A DNA stretch of 64,000 bases from Haematobia irritans (lineage: Eukaryota; Arthropoda; Insecta; Diptera; Muscidae). Where the stretch lies: positions 41,494,671-41,558,670 of the forward strand of contig NC_134399.1 in the NCBI RefSeq assembly GCF_050003625.1, given 5' to 3'. The stretch's first letter is position 1. Each line of letters opens with the position of its first letter. The notes beneath the pieces were generated by a model. The model saw only the letters and a list, made by a program, of their open reading frames with translations. It did not search any database and was not told the origin of the DNA. The translations under genes were made by a program, and so were the position numbers. Of this stretch, positions 32,041-42,589 are shown in pieces.

Positions 32041-34287
32041 AACAAGTATATACGGCCGTAAGTTCGGCCAGGCCGAAGCTTATGTACCCTCCATCTAGGG
32101 TTGCCAGATGATGGTTGCCGAAATCCGGGACATTGCGCCGTACATTCCGGGATTTGTCGGGACAAGCAAAAACAGTCATATTTTTCGATATTAGTTCCCC
32201 ATATTTTATCACTTGGTAAATTTGCATAAACGCCATGGCGTAGTCGTAATTGTCAGCAAGCTTTGAAATTCCTAAATATATTGGAGCCTCTGAAACTTTC
32301 TCCCAAGATGGCTGCGACGATTTTATATAAAACGTAAATAATTTTGGGAATATTTTTTTTAAACGGAAACCGAAACTCATATTTACTGGCATATTACTTT
32401 CGGGTTTGGCAAACAAACTTAAGCTCTGAGGTGACAATCGCTGCTTCTTTTGTAGTGGCTTTCGACTGGACTGGGAATTTGGATATCGCCATGGACATGG
32501 TTTTAGGTATATTTCGTATCCGAATTGGGGATTGTTATAGTGTCACTAAAGGGTCTATGGTAATCATAGGATAAAATCGAACTTTGAAATGATGGTAGGG
32601 AGCACAAACTTGACTTATAATTTGTTAAAATGCATTTTGCAGAAAAACGTGAATTGGATATTTGCGTATATTTTTTTTACATTCTACTCAAGTGACAGCT
32701 GATGATTCGCAAGACAGTGATTTGATTTTTTTCTCAAAGTGGTGAGATTAAATGAAATGGTACAAAATCGGACAAACAAATGTACATTTAAAATGTATGA
32801 AAATCCAAAACCAAAAATATTTTTGAAAGCGATTTAATTTTAAATCGTTTTCATTTTTAAGAAATGTAAAAAAAATAAAACATATGCCTTGAGTAATTGA
32901 AATTCCGGGATATTTGGTAAATTTTGTGAATGATCCGGGACACTTCATAGAGACGAAATTCCGGGACAATCCAGGCGAATCCCGGCCATCTGGCAAGCCT
33001 ACCTCCATCATGGATTGCGTAGAAACTTCTTCTAAACACTGCCATCCACAATCGAATTACTTAAGTTGCGGTAACGCTTGCCGATGGCAAGGTATCTTAA
33101 AACCTCCTAACACCATCTTCTAAATTGTATGTAAGTCCATACGTGACAAAATTTTCTTTGGAAAGAAAGTTTTGACAAAAATTTCTACAGAAATAAACTT
33201 TTGACAAAATTTTCTATAGAAATAAAATCTTGGTAGATTATTTTTGGCTCGAGTGGAAACCATGATTATGAACCGAATACAATTTGAACAAATTTTTCTA
33301 TAGAAATAAAATTTTGACAAAATTTTTTTTAGAAATAAAATTTTGGTAGATTATTTTTGCCTCTAGTGGCAACTATGATTATAAACCGATATGGACCAAT
33401 TTTTGTGTGATTGGACCAATTTGGTATGGTTGTTAGCGACAATATACTAACACCACGTTCCTAATTTGAACCGGATCGGATGAATTTTGCTCTTCCAAGA
33501 GGCTCCGGAGGTCAAATCTGGATAACGTTTTATATGGGGGCTATATATAATTATGGACCGATATGGACCAATTCTGGCACGGTTGTTAAAGATCATATAC
33601 TAACACCATGTTCCAAATTACAACCGGATTGGATGAAATTTGCTTCTCTTGGAGACTTCGCAAGCCAAATCTGGGGATCGGTTTATATGGGGGCTATATA
33701 TAATTATGAACCGATGTGGACCAATTTTTGCATGGGTGTTAGAGACTATATACCAATATCAAGTACCAAATTTCAGGCGGATCGGATGAAATTTGCTTCT
33801 CTTTGAGGCTCCGCAACCCAAATCTGGGGATCGGTTTATATGGGCGCTATATATAATTATGGGCCGATGTGGACCAATTTTTACACGGTTGTTAGAGACC
33901 ATATACCAATACCATGTACCAAATTTCAGCCGGATCGGATGCAATTTGCTTCTCTTTGAGGCTTCGCAAGCCAAATCTGAGGGTCCCTTTATATGGGGGC
34001 TATACGTAAAAGTGGACCGATATGGCCCATATTCAATACCATCCGACCTACATCAATAACAACTACTTGTGCCAAATTTCAAGTCGATAGCTTGTTTCGT
34101 TCGGAAGTTATCGTGATTTCAACAGACGGACGGACGGACGGACGGACGGACGGACATGCTCAGATCGACTCAGAATTTCACCACGACCCAGAATATATAT
34201 ACTTTATGGGGTCTTAGAGCAATATTTCGATGTGTTACAAACGGAATGACAAAGTTAATATACCCCCATCCTATGATGGAGGGTATA
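32041..34287 (-). mobile_element. Helentron-like non-autonomous element C
   Basis: Reads on the minus strand from TATACCCTCCATCATAGGAT (right) to CGGCCGTATATACTTGTT (left). It has a GACGGACG microsatellite near 34127, tandem units of about 150-160 bp carrying GGGGGCTATATATAATTATG, and a separate ~30-bp array of ACAAAATTTTCTATAGAAAT near 33150-33330. A hAT-like element splits its tail at 32096-33001. Open frames at 33480-34217 run through the tandem units and are not genes. Confidence 0.72.
32096..33001. mobile_element. TAGGGTTGCC hAT-like non-autonomous element, copy 2
   Basis: Termini TAGGGTTGCCAGATG and CATCTGGCAAGCCTA are inverted repeats; CCTCCATC flanks both sides (32088-32095, 33002-33009), a perfect 8-bp TSD. 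Collinear with 28536-29462. Non-coding. Confidence 0.85.
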
Positions 34288-34536
34288 AAAAGCGTGTTCA
34301 CGTTATAAGGAGTTCACGTTAGGGGGTGGTCACGTTACCGTAAGTGCACTGTATAGCTAAAATATCAGGCGTGTTCTGGTTTTCACATACGCAAAATTTT
34401 TGCGAATTGGCGTGTTCTGGTCATTCCAATTCGATTGTACTTGAGGTTGCGAATTTAGAATTGTGGTGCTTTTTTCTATGTCAAAACGACAAAATATGTT
34501 TAATACAAAAAGTGATATAGTGGAAAATACAGTTAA

Positions 34537-34767
34537 TGCGCTTTACAGACTATCAGTTATTCCGGACGGAATGTCGGTGTTTGTAAAGAATCTTACAGTG
34601 TGTCGGATCGATACGACTTGTCGGCGATCGATAAATGTGTTATCGATACCATAAACATGCAGCAGTATCGATTATGCCTTCGGACTTAACTTATACTGTG
34701 CACAATATATGGGATATGTTCGATACGAGCACTGTCGTCCGGAATAACTGATAGTTTGTAAAGCGCA
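34537..34767. mobile_element. Harbinger-like MITE with 30-bp TIRs
   Basis: TGCGCTTTACAGACTATCAG continuing TTATTCCGGACG is mirrored almost perfectly at the right by CGTCCGGAATAACTGATAGT ending GTAAAGCGCA. TAA flanks both sides (34534-34536, 34768-34770), matching the 3-bp TWA target of PIF/Harbinger elements. The centre is rich in ATCGATA words. Non-coding. Confidence 0.65.
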
Positions 34768-34899
34768 TAAGATTCTATTTTTAACAATAAAACCCACATC
34801 CAAAACTTATTTTTCGTAAAACAAATCATTTTCAAACACTCCGTAATTTTTGAGTGAGACTACTCGCGTAATTGGCGTAAATAAGGAAAAGATTGGTAA

Positions 34900-35332
34900 T
34901 CCTCTAAACTAATTTGTAAACGATTGACAACTCTGAGAATTTCGAGACGACGTAAGTATTTTTATAAGACTAATTTTGCATTTTTAATTTAAATTTTTAT
35001 TTATTTTAGCCGAAAACACAAAAACTTACAGCAGGAGGACATATTTCTCCAGTTTATGTATGAAAATCCGAACATCGCTAAGGCTTTGTGAAAGGAGACC
35101 GCGTACACGCTGATGAGAAATGGGGTAGATTAATAGCGTCATTAAATAGTGTTGGACCCCCAGTAAAAGACGTAAGTTTTATATAACGATAATAATTGTG
35201 GATAACATATACGATTAAGCCATTCATTTGAATAGGTTGGAAAGTAAACATTCGAAAAAAAAATTGGTTCATAAAAAACCCGAAACGTCTGCAACTGGTG
35301 GTGGACCGTACTCACAAATTGCCATGTCACCA
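34900..35332 (+). pseudogene. Myb/SANT-like DNA-binding protein remnant (spliced)
   Basis: Exon-like pieces at 35010-35171 and 35236-35332 are bounded by splice signals (donor GACGTAAGTATT at 34949, acceptor TTATTTATTTTAG to 35009, donor GACGTAAGT at 35169, acceptor TTTGAATAG to 35235). The first reads LQQEDIFLQFMYENPNIAK, then, after a one-base shift, KGDRVHADEKWGRLIASLNS and VGPPVKD. The second holds HKKPETSATGGGPYSQIAMS. This is the pattern of the Myb/SANT-like domain found in zeste-type proteins and in the accessory proteins of PIF/Harbinger transposons: an aromatic-rich helical start, KW in the middle and a TGGGP linker. A frameshift and truncation by the element at 35333 mean it is dead. 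Which gene or transposon it came from is not certain. Confidence 0.6.
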
Positions 35333-36156
35333 CACGGGTGAAAAAGACTGTTTTTCATATGTTTGGCTATAAACATTATATGTTTGGAACACAAATTTTT
35401 AAACACAATATTTTTGAGTGCAAGCATATAATGTTCATAAACTAGCATAACATGTTTGGGACATATATGTTAATATGTTAGAACATATTATGTTTGGGAC
35501 ATAAAATGTTTGTAAATATAATATGCTTGGATGCAAACATATATTAATTTAATTTAATTAATTTAAGCCTATAAACATATATGTGTTTAGTAGCTTGGAG
35601 CGCTAATTAACAGGGAGCGATATTGAATTAAGTTGGTGGTTGTTGCTTGTTATTACAAAATTAACATTTTATTTTTCCTTGGGCAATTGATCAGCTACTT
35701 CTTTGATCCTTACAAACTGTGTGGTCCGCTGTTCGAATCCCCGTCCGGCAAAAGGTAAAATTAAAATAAAAAAATCATACAATTGAATAATTTCTTCTAC
35801 AATGTTTGTATTACAGAAAAAGGTGCTAAGAACTAAAAAATCTCGTGGAAGTGAGAAAGATGTGGGGGAATATACAATTGGGCAGAAACAAAATTTTGAG
35901 CATTCAGGTCGAAAACCTATGTTGTTAGCACCTATATTACCTGTTTATTTTCATAATTCATTATGATTGTAAATATATAAATAAATAAATAAAATTTTGG
36001 GCACAATATTGTTTGGGAGAATTTTTTTAAAGCATATAATATTTTTGGGTGCAAAATGCTTCCAAACATATTATATGTTCACATAATAACATATTGTTTT
36101 TTGGAAGACAACATTATTGAATTTGGATGCAAAAATACAAAATGTGTGGAACTTGT
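35333..36156. mobile_element. Chimeric tRNA-like element E3, truncated
   Basis: Starts CACACGGGTGAAAAAGACTG and follows E4 (45350-47217) closely to about 36156, where similarity stops. It contains only the plus-strand tRNA-like block in degraded form (near 35705-35755, CTGTTCGAATCCCCG). The uninterrupted TGTTTGTATTACAG near 35808 is the empty site for the DD41D insertion in E4. Confidence 0.75.
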
Positions 36157-36205
36157 CAACTTGTGTAGAAAATTTTATTTATGCATAGGTATGTATGCAA
36201 TATTT

Positions 36206-37150
36206 TTACAATATTAAATTGAGCCGACGGGCTTTTTGGGCAGCAAATAAATCAATTACTTCTTCAGTCGGCACATTTATTCGGCGATGAACCGACATTA
36301 ATGCCAATCCATTGAGTCTACTCTCGCTAGTCGAATTTCTAAGATACGTCTTTAATCTCTTCATTGTTGAAAATGAAAGTTCGGATGAGTACGTAGTAAC
36401 TGCAGGGATGGAAAATGCAGTACTATAGTACTTTTTTCAATACTTTTTCACCCCGGTCAGTACCGTAGTACCCCCGCGAATGATTTAGTACCTTTTGTGT
36501 AGACATTTTTGAGTCGATATCAGATTTATGGTACAATATCTTTGACAAAATATTTTAATATTTTGAGAAAGTCTTTATCAACCTTATTTGCTAATAGTCT
36601 TTTACAAATATGGCAAAACAGACATGTTCATGTGGGAAGAAAATCTCGATTTTGTAAAAGACATAGTCAAAAACAGGATTTTATTGATCTTCAAGAATGT
36701 TTTAGTCGAAAAAAGAATGCGATTCTATATTATCGATTTTTTATTTCGGTAGAAAATGTTATCAAAATTTTATTTCAATTGAAAATTTTGTATTTCTATA
36801 GAAAATTTTTGCAAAATTTTATTTATATAGAAAATTTTGTCAAAATTTTATTTATATAGAAAATTTTGTCAAAATTTTATTTATATAGAAAATTTTGTCA
36901 AAATTTTATTTTCTTTAAAATTTAGACTCTTGACAATAATTTTCCAGTGAAATTTTTGTAAAAAGTACCTTTCCGCTCAAAAAATATCTTTTTTGTACTT
37001 TCTTAAAAATTGTATTTTCCATCCCTGAGTAACTGGCAAATTGACCAAAATTTTTAAAAAATATGCACGTTTGGAAATATCTCTTTATTGCACTCTCCAA
37101 GTGCTTCCATCGCTGAATTAGGCAGGTTCTTTTCGCAGGTTTTGCGCCAT
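36206..37150 (-). pseudogene. hAT transposase C-terminal (dimerisation) domain remnant
   Basis: Joined across the insertion at 36403-37027, the minus strand reads LPVTTYSSELSFSTMKRLKT, then SRLNGLALMSVHRRINVP and EEVIDLFAAQKARRLNL before a stop at 36206. This is the hAT-family C-terminal dimerisation domain, whose hallmarks are the ERSFS-type motif, the KRLKTYLR helix and the GLAL..IHR helix. Upstream pieces (MEALGECNKEIFPNVHIF) are in another frame, so there is at least one frameshift. hAT transposases are usually 550-800 residues and nothing of the catalytic core is seen. The presence of this piece shows an autonomous hAT once existed in this genome. Confidence 0.8.
36403..37027. mobile_element. 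CAGGGATGG hAT MITE inside the hAT transposase remnant
   Basis: Termini CAGGGATGGAAAATGCAG and TGTATTTTCCATCCCTG are inverted repeats. AGTAACTG flanks both sides (36395-36402, 37028-37035), an 8-bp TSD. The interior has a ~30-bp tandem of AATTTTGTCAAAATTTTATT (36780-36910), the same motif family as in the HINE at 33150-33330. Non-coding. Confidence 0.85.
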
Positions 37151-37376
37151 TTCATTTACACATGTGTGTTTGGCTATTTCGTTGTTGTTGCTATGGCTAA
37201 ACAAAGCGAGTCATGTTCACAAAAAGAACAACAAACACAAATAAAAAGCAGAAAGACATTTTCCAAAAATGAAATTTGTGGTGCGAGAACAAAAACAATT
37301 TGTTTTTTCGGCCGTCGTTTGACGGACTTTTTAACTAGTATTCTATGATTTGTGCAAGTTTTATAGGTAAGCTTTT
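37151..37376. other. Unassigned spacer
   Basis: No recognisable gene or repeat. A short frame at 37088-37348 has no protein-like features. Confidence 0.35.
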
Positions 37377-39211
37377 TATACCCTTCACCACTACTGTGGT
37401 ACAGGGTATAATAAGTTTGTGCATTTGTATGTAACGCCAAGAAATAATTGTCATAGACCCATCTTTTAGTATACCGATCGGCTTAGAATTAAATTCTGAG
37501 TCGATTTAGCGATGTCCGTCTGTCTGTCTGTCTGTCCGTCTGTCTGTATATGTAATTTTGTGCACAAAGTAAAGGTCGCAGGTTAAGTCCGATCGTCCTC
37601 AAATTTGACATAACGTCTTTCTTCGGGTAGAAGACAATCGCTATTGATTTTGGAAAATCGGTTCAGATTTAGATATAACTGCCATATATAGTTATCACCG
37701 ATTTGATCATAATTCACATATTTATGAACCGACGTTCTTCAAATTTTGTACATCTGAATGTTTTGTCAGTCCCGTAAAAACTGCCAAATATCAGCTAAAT
37801 CGGTTCAGATTTATATATAGCTCCCATATATATCTTTCGTCCGATTTGGACTTATATGGCCCCAAAAGCGAGAGTTTTTCCTTGATTAGCTTCAAATTTT
37901 GCACAACGAGTACGTTTAATGGTATCGTTAATTGTGCCAAATTTAGTTGAAATCGGTTCAGATTTAGATATAGCTCCCCTATATATCTTTCGTCCGATTT
38001 AGACTTATATGGCCCCAATTGCCAGAGTTTTGCCCTGATTTTATTAAAATTTTGTACAAGGAGTATGTTTAATAGTATCGTTAATTTTGCCAAATTTAGT
38101 TGAAATCGGTTCTGATTTAGATATAGCTCCCATATATATCTTTCGACCGATTTGGACTTATATGGCCCCAAAAGCCAGAGTTTTGCCCTGAGTTGCTTCA
38201 AATTTTGCACAACAAGTACGTTTAATAGTATCGTTAAGTGTGCTTAATATGGTTAAAATCGGTTCCGATTTAGATATAGCTCCCATATATATCTTTCGTC
38301 CGATTTGGATTTATATGGCCTCAAAAGCCAGAGTTTTGCCCTGAGTTGCTTGAAATTTTGCACAAGGAGTACGTTTTATAGTATCGTTAATTGTGCAAAA
38401 TTTAGTTGAAGTCGGTTCAGATTTAGATATAGCTCCCATATATATCATTCGCCCGATTTGGTCTAATATGCCCACAGAGGCAAAAGTGATACACTGATTT
38501 ACGTGAAATTTTGCAGAGGGAGTAGAATTGAACTTGAAACTTTGCATAGGCAGTAGAATTAAGGTTCTGCATATGCGTGTTTATTTTGGTTGAAATCGGT
38601 TCAGATTTTGATATAGCTCCCATATATATCTTTCGCCTGTTTTTCCGTCATATGACCACAGAGGTCAAAGTTGTTATCCGATTTACGTGAAATTTTGCAC
38701 AGGGAGTAGATTCAACATAGTAACTATGCGTGTGAAATTTGATTACAATCGGTTCAGATTTCGATATAGATTCCATATATATGTTTTTCCTATTTAGGGA
38801 AAACTGGCCGAAATACCTACATTTTCCTTATCAAATCGCCACTGCTAAGTCCAAAACTTATCAAAATGACTCAAATTTTCCTATTACTCTATTACACATC
38901 TATCGACCGATAAATCATAAATACACTTTTGCGAAGTTGCCTCAAAATTGGTTCATATTTAAATGTTTCCCCTATTTTTTTTACTAACATTGTGTTCCAC
39001 CTCAGCGCATTAGCCGACTTAAATGTAAAATCTATAAGTATTGCAGAACTCTGTACAGATCTGCTCAGATATACAGAATATATGTGTATGGATTCATATA
39101 GCATCCAACACATTGGACGGATTTGATATGGTATCGAAAATGTGGACTTAGAAAGTGGTGAAGGGTATAATATAGTCGGCCCTGCCCGACTTTAGACTTT
39201 CTTTACTTGTT
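37377..39211 (+). mobile_element. Helentron-like non-autonomous element E with 153-bp array
   Basis: The head TATACCCTTCACCACTACTG and inverse GTGGTACAGGGTATAAT is followed by a GTCTGTCTGTCTGTC tract at 37516. The phrase AGATATAGCTCCCATATATA recurs with C positions 37821, 37974, 38127, 38280 and 38433, an exact 153-bp period. The tail reads GTGGTGAAGGGTATAATATA, CTGCCCGACTTTAGAC and ends TTACTTGTTT. Different in sequence from elements A-C but with the same plan. Long minus frames inside are repeat translation. Confidence 0.78.
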
Positions 39212-39754
39212 TCAAAATAAAACCTCCAGCTTTTCTTCAACATCTTCGATAAGATTTTTCTATGCAGCTAAAAATATATATTTATTTATATAAAAATATT
39301 CATTCATTTCGGGGGGGAGGGGGGTTGATCCCCCTCATCCCCCCCCCTGAATACGGCCTTGAATATACTTCAAAACAGATTTGGAAATTAATTAATGAAA
39401 TTGATCTCAAGAAAGTTATATGTTGAATACATATACAAAAAATATTCCCAAAAAGATTTTTTGTCAAATAAAATGAAATGATTTGTGAACTTGAATTTGA
39501 GTTTGGAAAGAGTTGCAATCTGTACTTTCTTTTAGTTTAAAAAATTTGATCTCTATGTAAATTTAAATAATATGAATTCAATATTTTTGAATTGAATCTT
39601 TATTTTATTAATAAATGGAATCAAATTTTCGTAATACATAATACCGCATTCTTACATTTAAACCAAGCTTTGGGCAATGCGATTTCTTATAGTAGAAGCC
39701 TTAAACCTTCTTCTTCTGTGGAACTTTCTTCTTCGTTTTCAAAATAAGGCTGAT
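39212..39754. other. AT-rich spacer with a G/C hairpin
   Basis: At 39308-39352 a G-run (GGGGGGGAGGGGGG) and a C-run (CCCCCTCATCCCCCCCC) flank TTGAT, giving a potential hairpin or four-stranded structure that stands out in AT-rich surroundings. It may be a transposon terminus. Nothing else is recognised. Confidence 0.5.
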
Positions 39755-39970
39755 ACACCCAGAAAAAGGTGACCCCTTCTTTATGTTAAAATGAACTCAT
39801 TGCGAAAAAGTTGAAGTTGGTATAGCGCCAAAGACATTTTTATTTGTTTGAACGATGTGATTTTCGTAGAAATTAGGTAGAATGCATTCCATATATTAGT
39901 TAACATTTTCCTATATGTATGTACCACTATACTACAGAATGAAAAAATTTAACTGAATTGAATTCATATA

Positions 39971-41197
39971 ACAGGTTGGCTGATAAGTCCTCGGTCCGAC
40001 ACATAGATGGCGTGACGTCTGTAAGTCAATTAGTTGGTGAGATAGAGCGTCTTTTGTGAAGCAACTTTTGTTATTGTGAAAAAATGGAAAAAAGGAATTT
40101 CGTGTTTTGATAAAATACTGTTTTCTGAAGGGAAAAAATACGGTGGAAGCAAAAACTTGGCTTGATAATGAGTTTCCGGACTCTGCCCCAGGGAAATCAA
40201 CAATAATTGATTGGTATGCAAAATTCAAGCGTGGTGAAATGAGCACGGAGGTCGGTGAACGCAATGGACGCCCGAAAGAGGTGGTTACCGACGAAAACAT
40301 CAAAAAAATCCACAAAATGAGTTTGAATGACCGTAAAATGAAGTTGATCGAGATAGCAGAGGCCTTACAGATATCAAAGGAACGTGTTGGTCATATCATT
40401 AATCAATATTTGGATATGCGGAAGCTCTGTGCAAAAGGGGTGCCGCGCGAGCTCACATTTGACCAAAAACAACAACGTGTTGATGATTCTGAGCGGTGTT
40501 TGCAGCTGTTAACTCGTAATACACCCGAGTTTTTCCGTCGATATGTGACAATGAATGAAACATGGCTCCATCACTACACTCCTGAGTCCAATCGACAGTC
40601 GGCTGAGTGGACAGCGACCGGTGAACCGTCTCCAAAGCGTGGAAAGACTCAAAAGCCCGCTGGCAAAGTAATGGCCTCGGTTTTTTGGGATGCGCATGGA
40701 ATAATTTTTATCGATTATATTGAGACGGGAAAAACCATCAACAGTGACTATTATATGGCGATATTGCAGCGTTTGAAGGTCGAAATCGCGGCAAAACGGC
40801 CCCATATGAAGAAGGAAAAAGTGTTGTTCCACCAAGACAACGCACCGTGCCACAAACCATTGAGAACGATGGCAAAAATTCATGAATTGGGCTTCGAATT
40901 GCTTCCCCACCCACCGTATTCTCCAGATCTGGCCCCTAGCGACTTTTTCTTGTTCTCAGACCTCAAAAGGATGCTCGCAGGGAAAAAATTTGGCTGCAAT
41001 GAAGAGGTGATCGCCGAAACTGAGGCCTATTTTGAGGCAAAACCGAAGGAGTACTACCAAAATGTTATCAAAAAATTGGAAGGTTGTTATAATCGTTGTA
41101 TCGCTCTTGAAGGGAACTATGTTGAATAATGAAAACGAATTTTGACAAAAAAATGTGTGTTTTCTTTGTTAGATCGGGGACTTATCATCCAACCTGT
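39971..41197 (+). mobile_element. mariner element, irritans subfamily (Himar-like)
   Basis: Starts ACAGGTTGGCTGATAAGTCC and ends GGACTTATCATCCAACCTGT, with TA at 39969-39970 and 41198-41199. The termini match the irritans subfamily of mariner, to which Himar1 belongs. At 1227 bp it is near full length. R1 copy 1 shows the unoccupied site. Confidence 0.95.
40084..41129 (+). pseudogene. mariner transposase with frameshift and catalytic Asp to Asn
   Basis: From 40107 the frame is open for 340 residues and is nearly the whole mariner transposase: N-terminal helix-turn-helix regions (KSTIIDWYAKFKRGEMST, then ISKERVGHIINQYLDM), the WVPREL-type linker (here KGVPRELTFDQ), then the DD34D catalytic domain. 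Numbering this frame, the second and third aspartates are D244 (HQDNAPCH) and D279 (APSDFFLF), 34 residues apart. The first should be in VTMDETW but reads VTMNETW (N150), removing a metal-binding residue. The start ATG at 40084 is out of frame with the rest because the A-run after it appears one base short. Both lesions predict an inactive enzyme. Confidence 0.92.
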
Positions 41198-41207
41198 TAT
41201 GGATTGA

Positions 41208-41600
41208 TTTTATTGAACTTTTTTTCAATCATTTGGACAAATCTTACATATTTGTGGAAAACCTTTTACATAAAAATTAGAATTTTAAATACAATTTATT
41301 TATTTATATAAACAATTTTTATTCTATAAAATACATGTTTTATAAATATATTAAATATACTTATTTAAAATCAACAGCATCGACTAGCCTTGAAATATTG
41401 GTTTATTATTCCGCTATTTCCAATTTCCATGTAATGTTATCAACTGTAAACCGCATTTTTCTTCTTCTTGTACCTTTCACTTTCAATAAGTTGCTGCCTA
41501 ACGATTTTGTCCTCATTTTACAATTTCAATACCTACAAATATAAAAAATCATAAACCAATTTTTTCACAAAAGGTTAGCGTCACTGAATATTACCTTATA
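41208..41600. other. Part of R1, no gene
   Basis: Continuation of the inverted R1 repeat beyond the mariner; short frames here are not supported. Confidence 0.5.
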
Positions 41601-41610
41601 ATTGAAGACG

Positions 41611-42556
41611 AATTAATTAACCGATCTCATTTAAAAATGGCACTATATTATGTTTTATAACATCACTTATGGGCTTAGGCATATCTTCCATACAAATTTA
41701 TAATAGGTCGTTTTAAATTTCTTTATAAGGTTTGTTGTTGTTGTAACAGTTTATTGTGATTTCATCCATTTTTATGTTATACGCTCTGGTACTTCATCTT
41801 GTGGTCAGATCGAAGAACTCTGCGACTAAGGTGGTGTGCGTCCAGAGTGATCTGGTGGTAAGTCGGGTTGGTTTAGCAGGGCAAGAGAAAAGATGACGCA
41901 TGTCGTGTGGCCCTTGGTTACAAATTGGACATACGTCAGCTACGCTGCTATCAATCACTGATAAGTAGGAATTGAGGCGGCTGCACTTGCCTGATCTTAA
42001 TTGGGCTAAAACTATCCTCGTCTGCCGTGGGAGGTCTCTATGGGTCCAACTCATCGGCCAGTGGCTGTCACATCAGTGTACGTGTTGTTTCGTCCGTGTT
42101 ATAAGGTTTGCTCTAATATACCCCCGCAAAAAAATTATATGTGCAACGTGTATATTTATGTTCTAGTCTTAAGGTGGGCATTAAGTTCGAGTTTAGCCGC
42201 TAAAATCGTAATTTTTTCACTATTACAAACTTTGTGAAAATTTGATTTTGGCTATTCCCCATCAAGTTATTTTGAAATCTGCAACAAATATATATAATTG
42301 TATGCCTTTGTTTAGTTTTCACTTTAGTGAAAAAATGACGATTTTAGCGGCTAAACTCGAACTTAATGCCCACCTTAAGACTAGAACATAAATTTACACG
42401 TTGAACATATAATTTTTTTACGGGGGTATATTAGAACAAACCTTATAAAGAATTTTAAAACGACCTATTATAAATTTGTATGGAAGCTATGCCTAAGCCG
42501 ATAAGTGATGTTATAAAACATAATATAGTGCAATTTTTGAATGAGATCGGCTAAGA
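41611..42556. mobile_element. Foldback element with long inverted arms
   Basis: The left arm (CCGATCTCATTTAAAAAT, GGCACTATATTATGTTTTAT, then CTTAAGGTGGGCATTAAGTT) pairs with the right arm (AACTTAATGCCCACCTTAAG, then ATAAAACATAATATAGTGC, ATTTTTGAATGAGATCGG). Nearly the whole element is palindromic, with a central loop around 42240-42320. A LINE fragment interrupts the left arm at 41735-42100. The GGGCATTAAGTTCGAGTTT word also occurs in E1 and E2. Non-coding. Confidence 0.8.
41735..42100 (-). pseudogene. LINE C-terminal zinc-knuckle fragment
   Basis: The minus frame at 41794-42054 reads DLPRQTRIVLAQLRSGKCSR, LNSYLSVIDSSVADVCPICN, QGPHDMRHLFSCP and ends EFFDLTTR. C-P-I-C...H....C is the CCHC motif typical of the C-terminus of Jockey/I-type non-LTR retrotransposon ORF2. 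The 3' end runs into a CAA-repeat tail (complement of GTTGTTGTTG). ATAAGGTTTG flanks the insert on both sides (41725-41734, 42101-42110), a 10-bp TSD. It is a 5'-truncated retro-insertion, different in family from the LINE at 49940. Confidence 0.85.
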
Positions 42557-42589
42557 AATGTATATAATATTGCCATATTTGTGAAAATA

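Larger units (their letters stand above)
31669..34351. mobile_element. pogo-like MITE split by a HINE
   Basis: The left end CAGTGCACTCGCGGTAACGT and right end ACGTTACCGTAAGTGCACTG are inverted repeats; TA flanks both (31667-31668, 34352-34353). The CAGTG terminus, TA target and GTTCACGTTA subterminal words fit pogo-like elements. Only the short arms 31669-32040 and 34288-34351 belong to it. No coding. Confidence 0.75.
39755..41607 (-). repeat. Interspersed repeat R1, inverted copy split by mariner
   Basis: The inverse of 332-965, broken at GAATTCATA-TA by the mariner. Apart from the insertion and point differences, the two copies are collinear. The far right end meets the foldback element at about 41611. 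Confidence 0.8.

Noticed and set aside
33480..34217. Overlapping frames with repeated SGDRFIWALY phrases
   Set aside because: Tandem units of Helentron-like element C, not a gene.
37800..38450. CRISPR array
   Set aside because: The repeats are long (153 bp), degenerate, without unique spacers, and the genome is eukaryotic.
37791..38623. Minus-strand frames with repeated YKSKSDERYI and FRFNLAQLTI-like phrases
   Set aside because: 153-bp is divisible by three, so a non-coding tandem array gives long repetitive frames.
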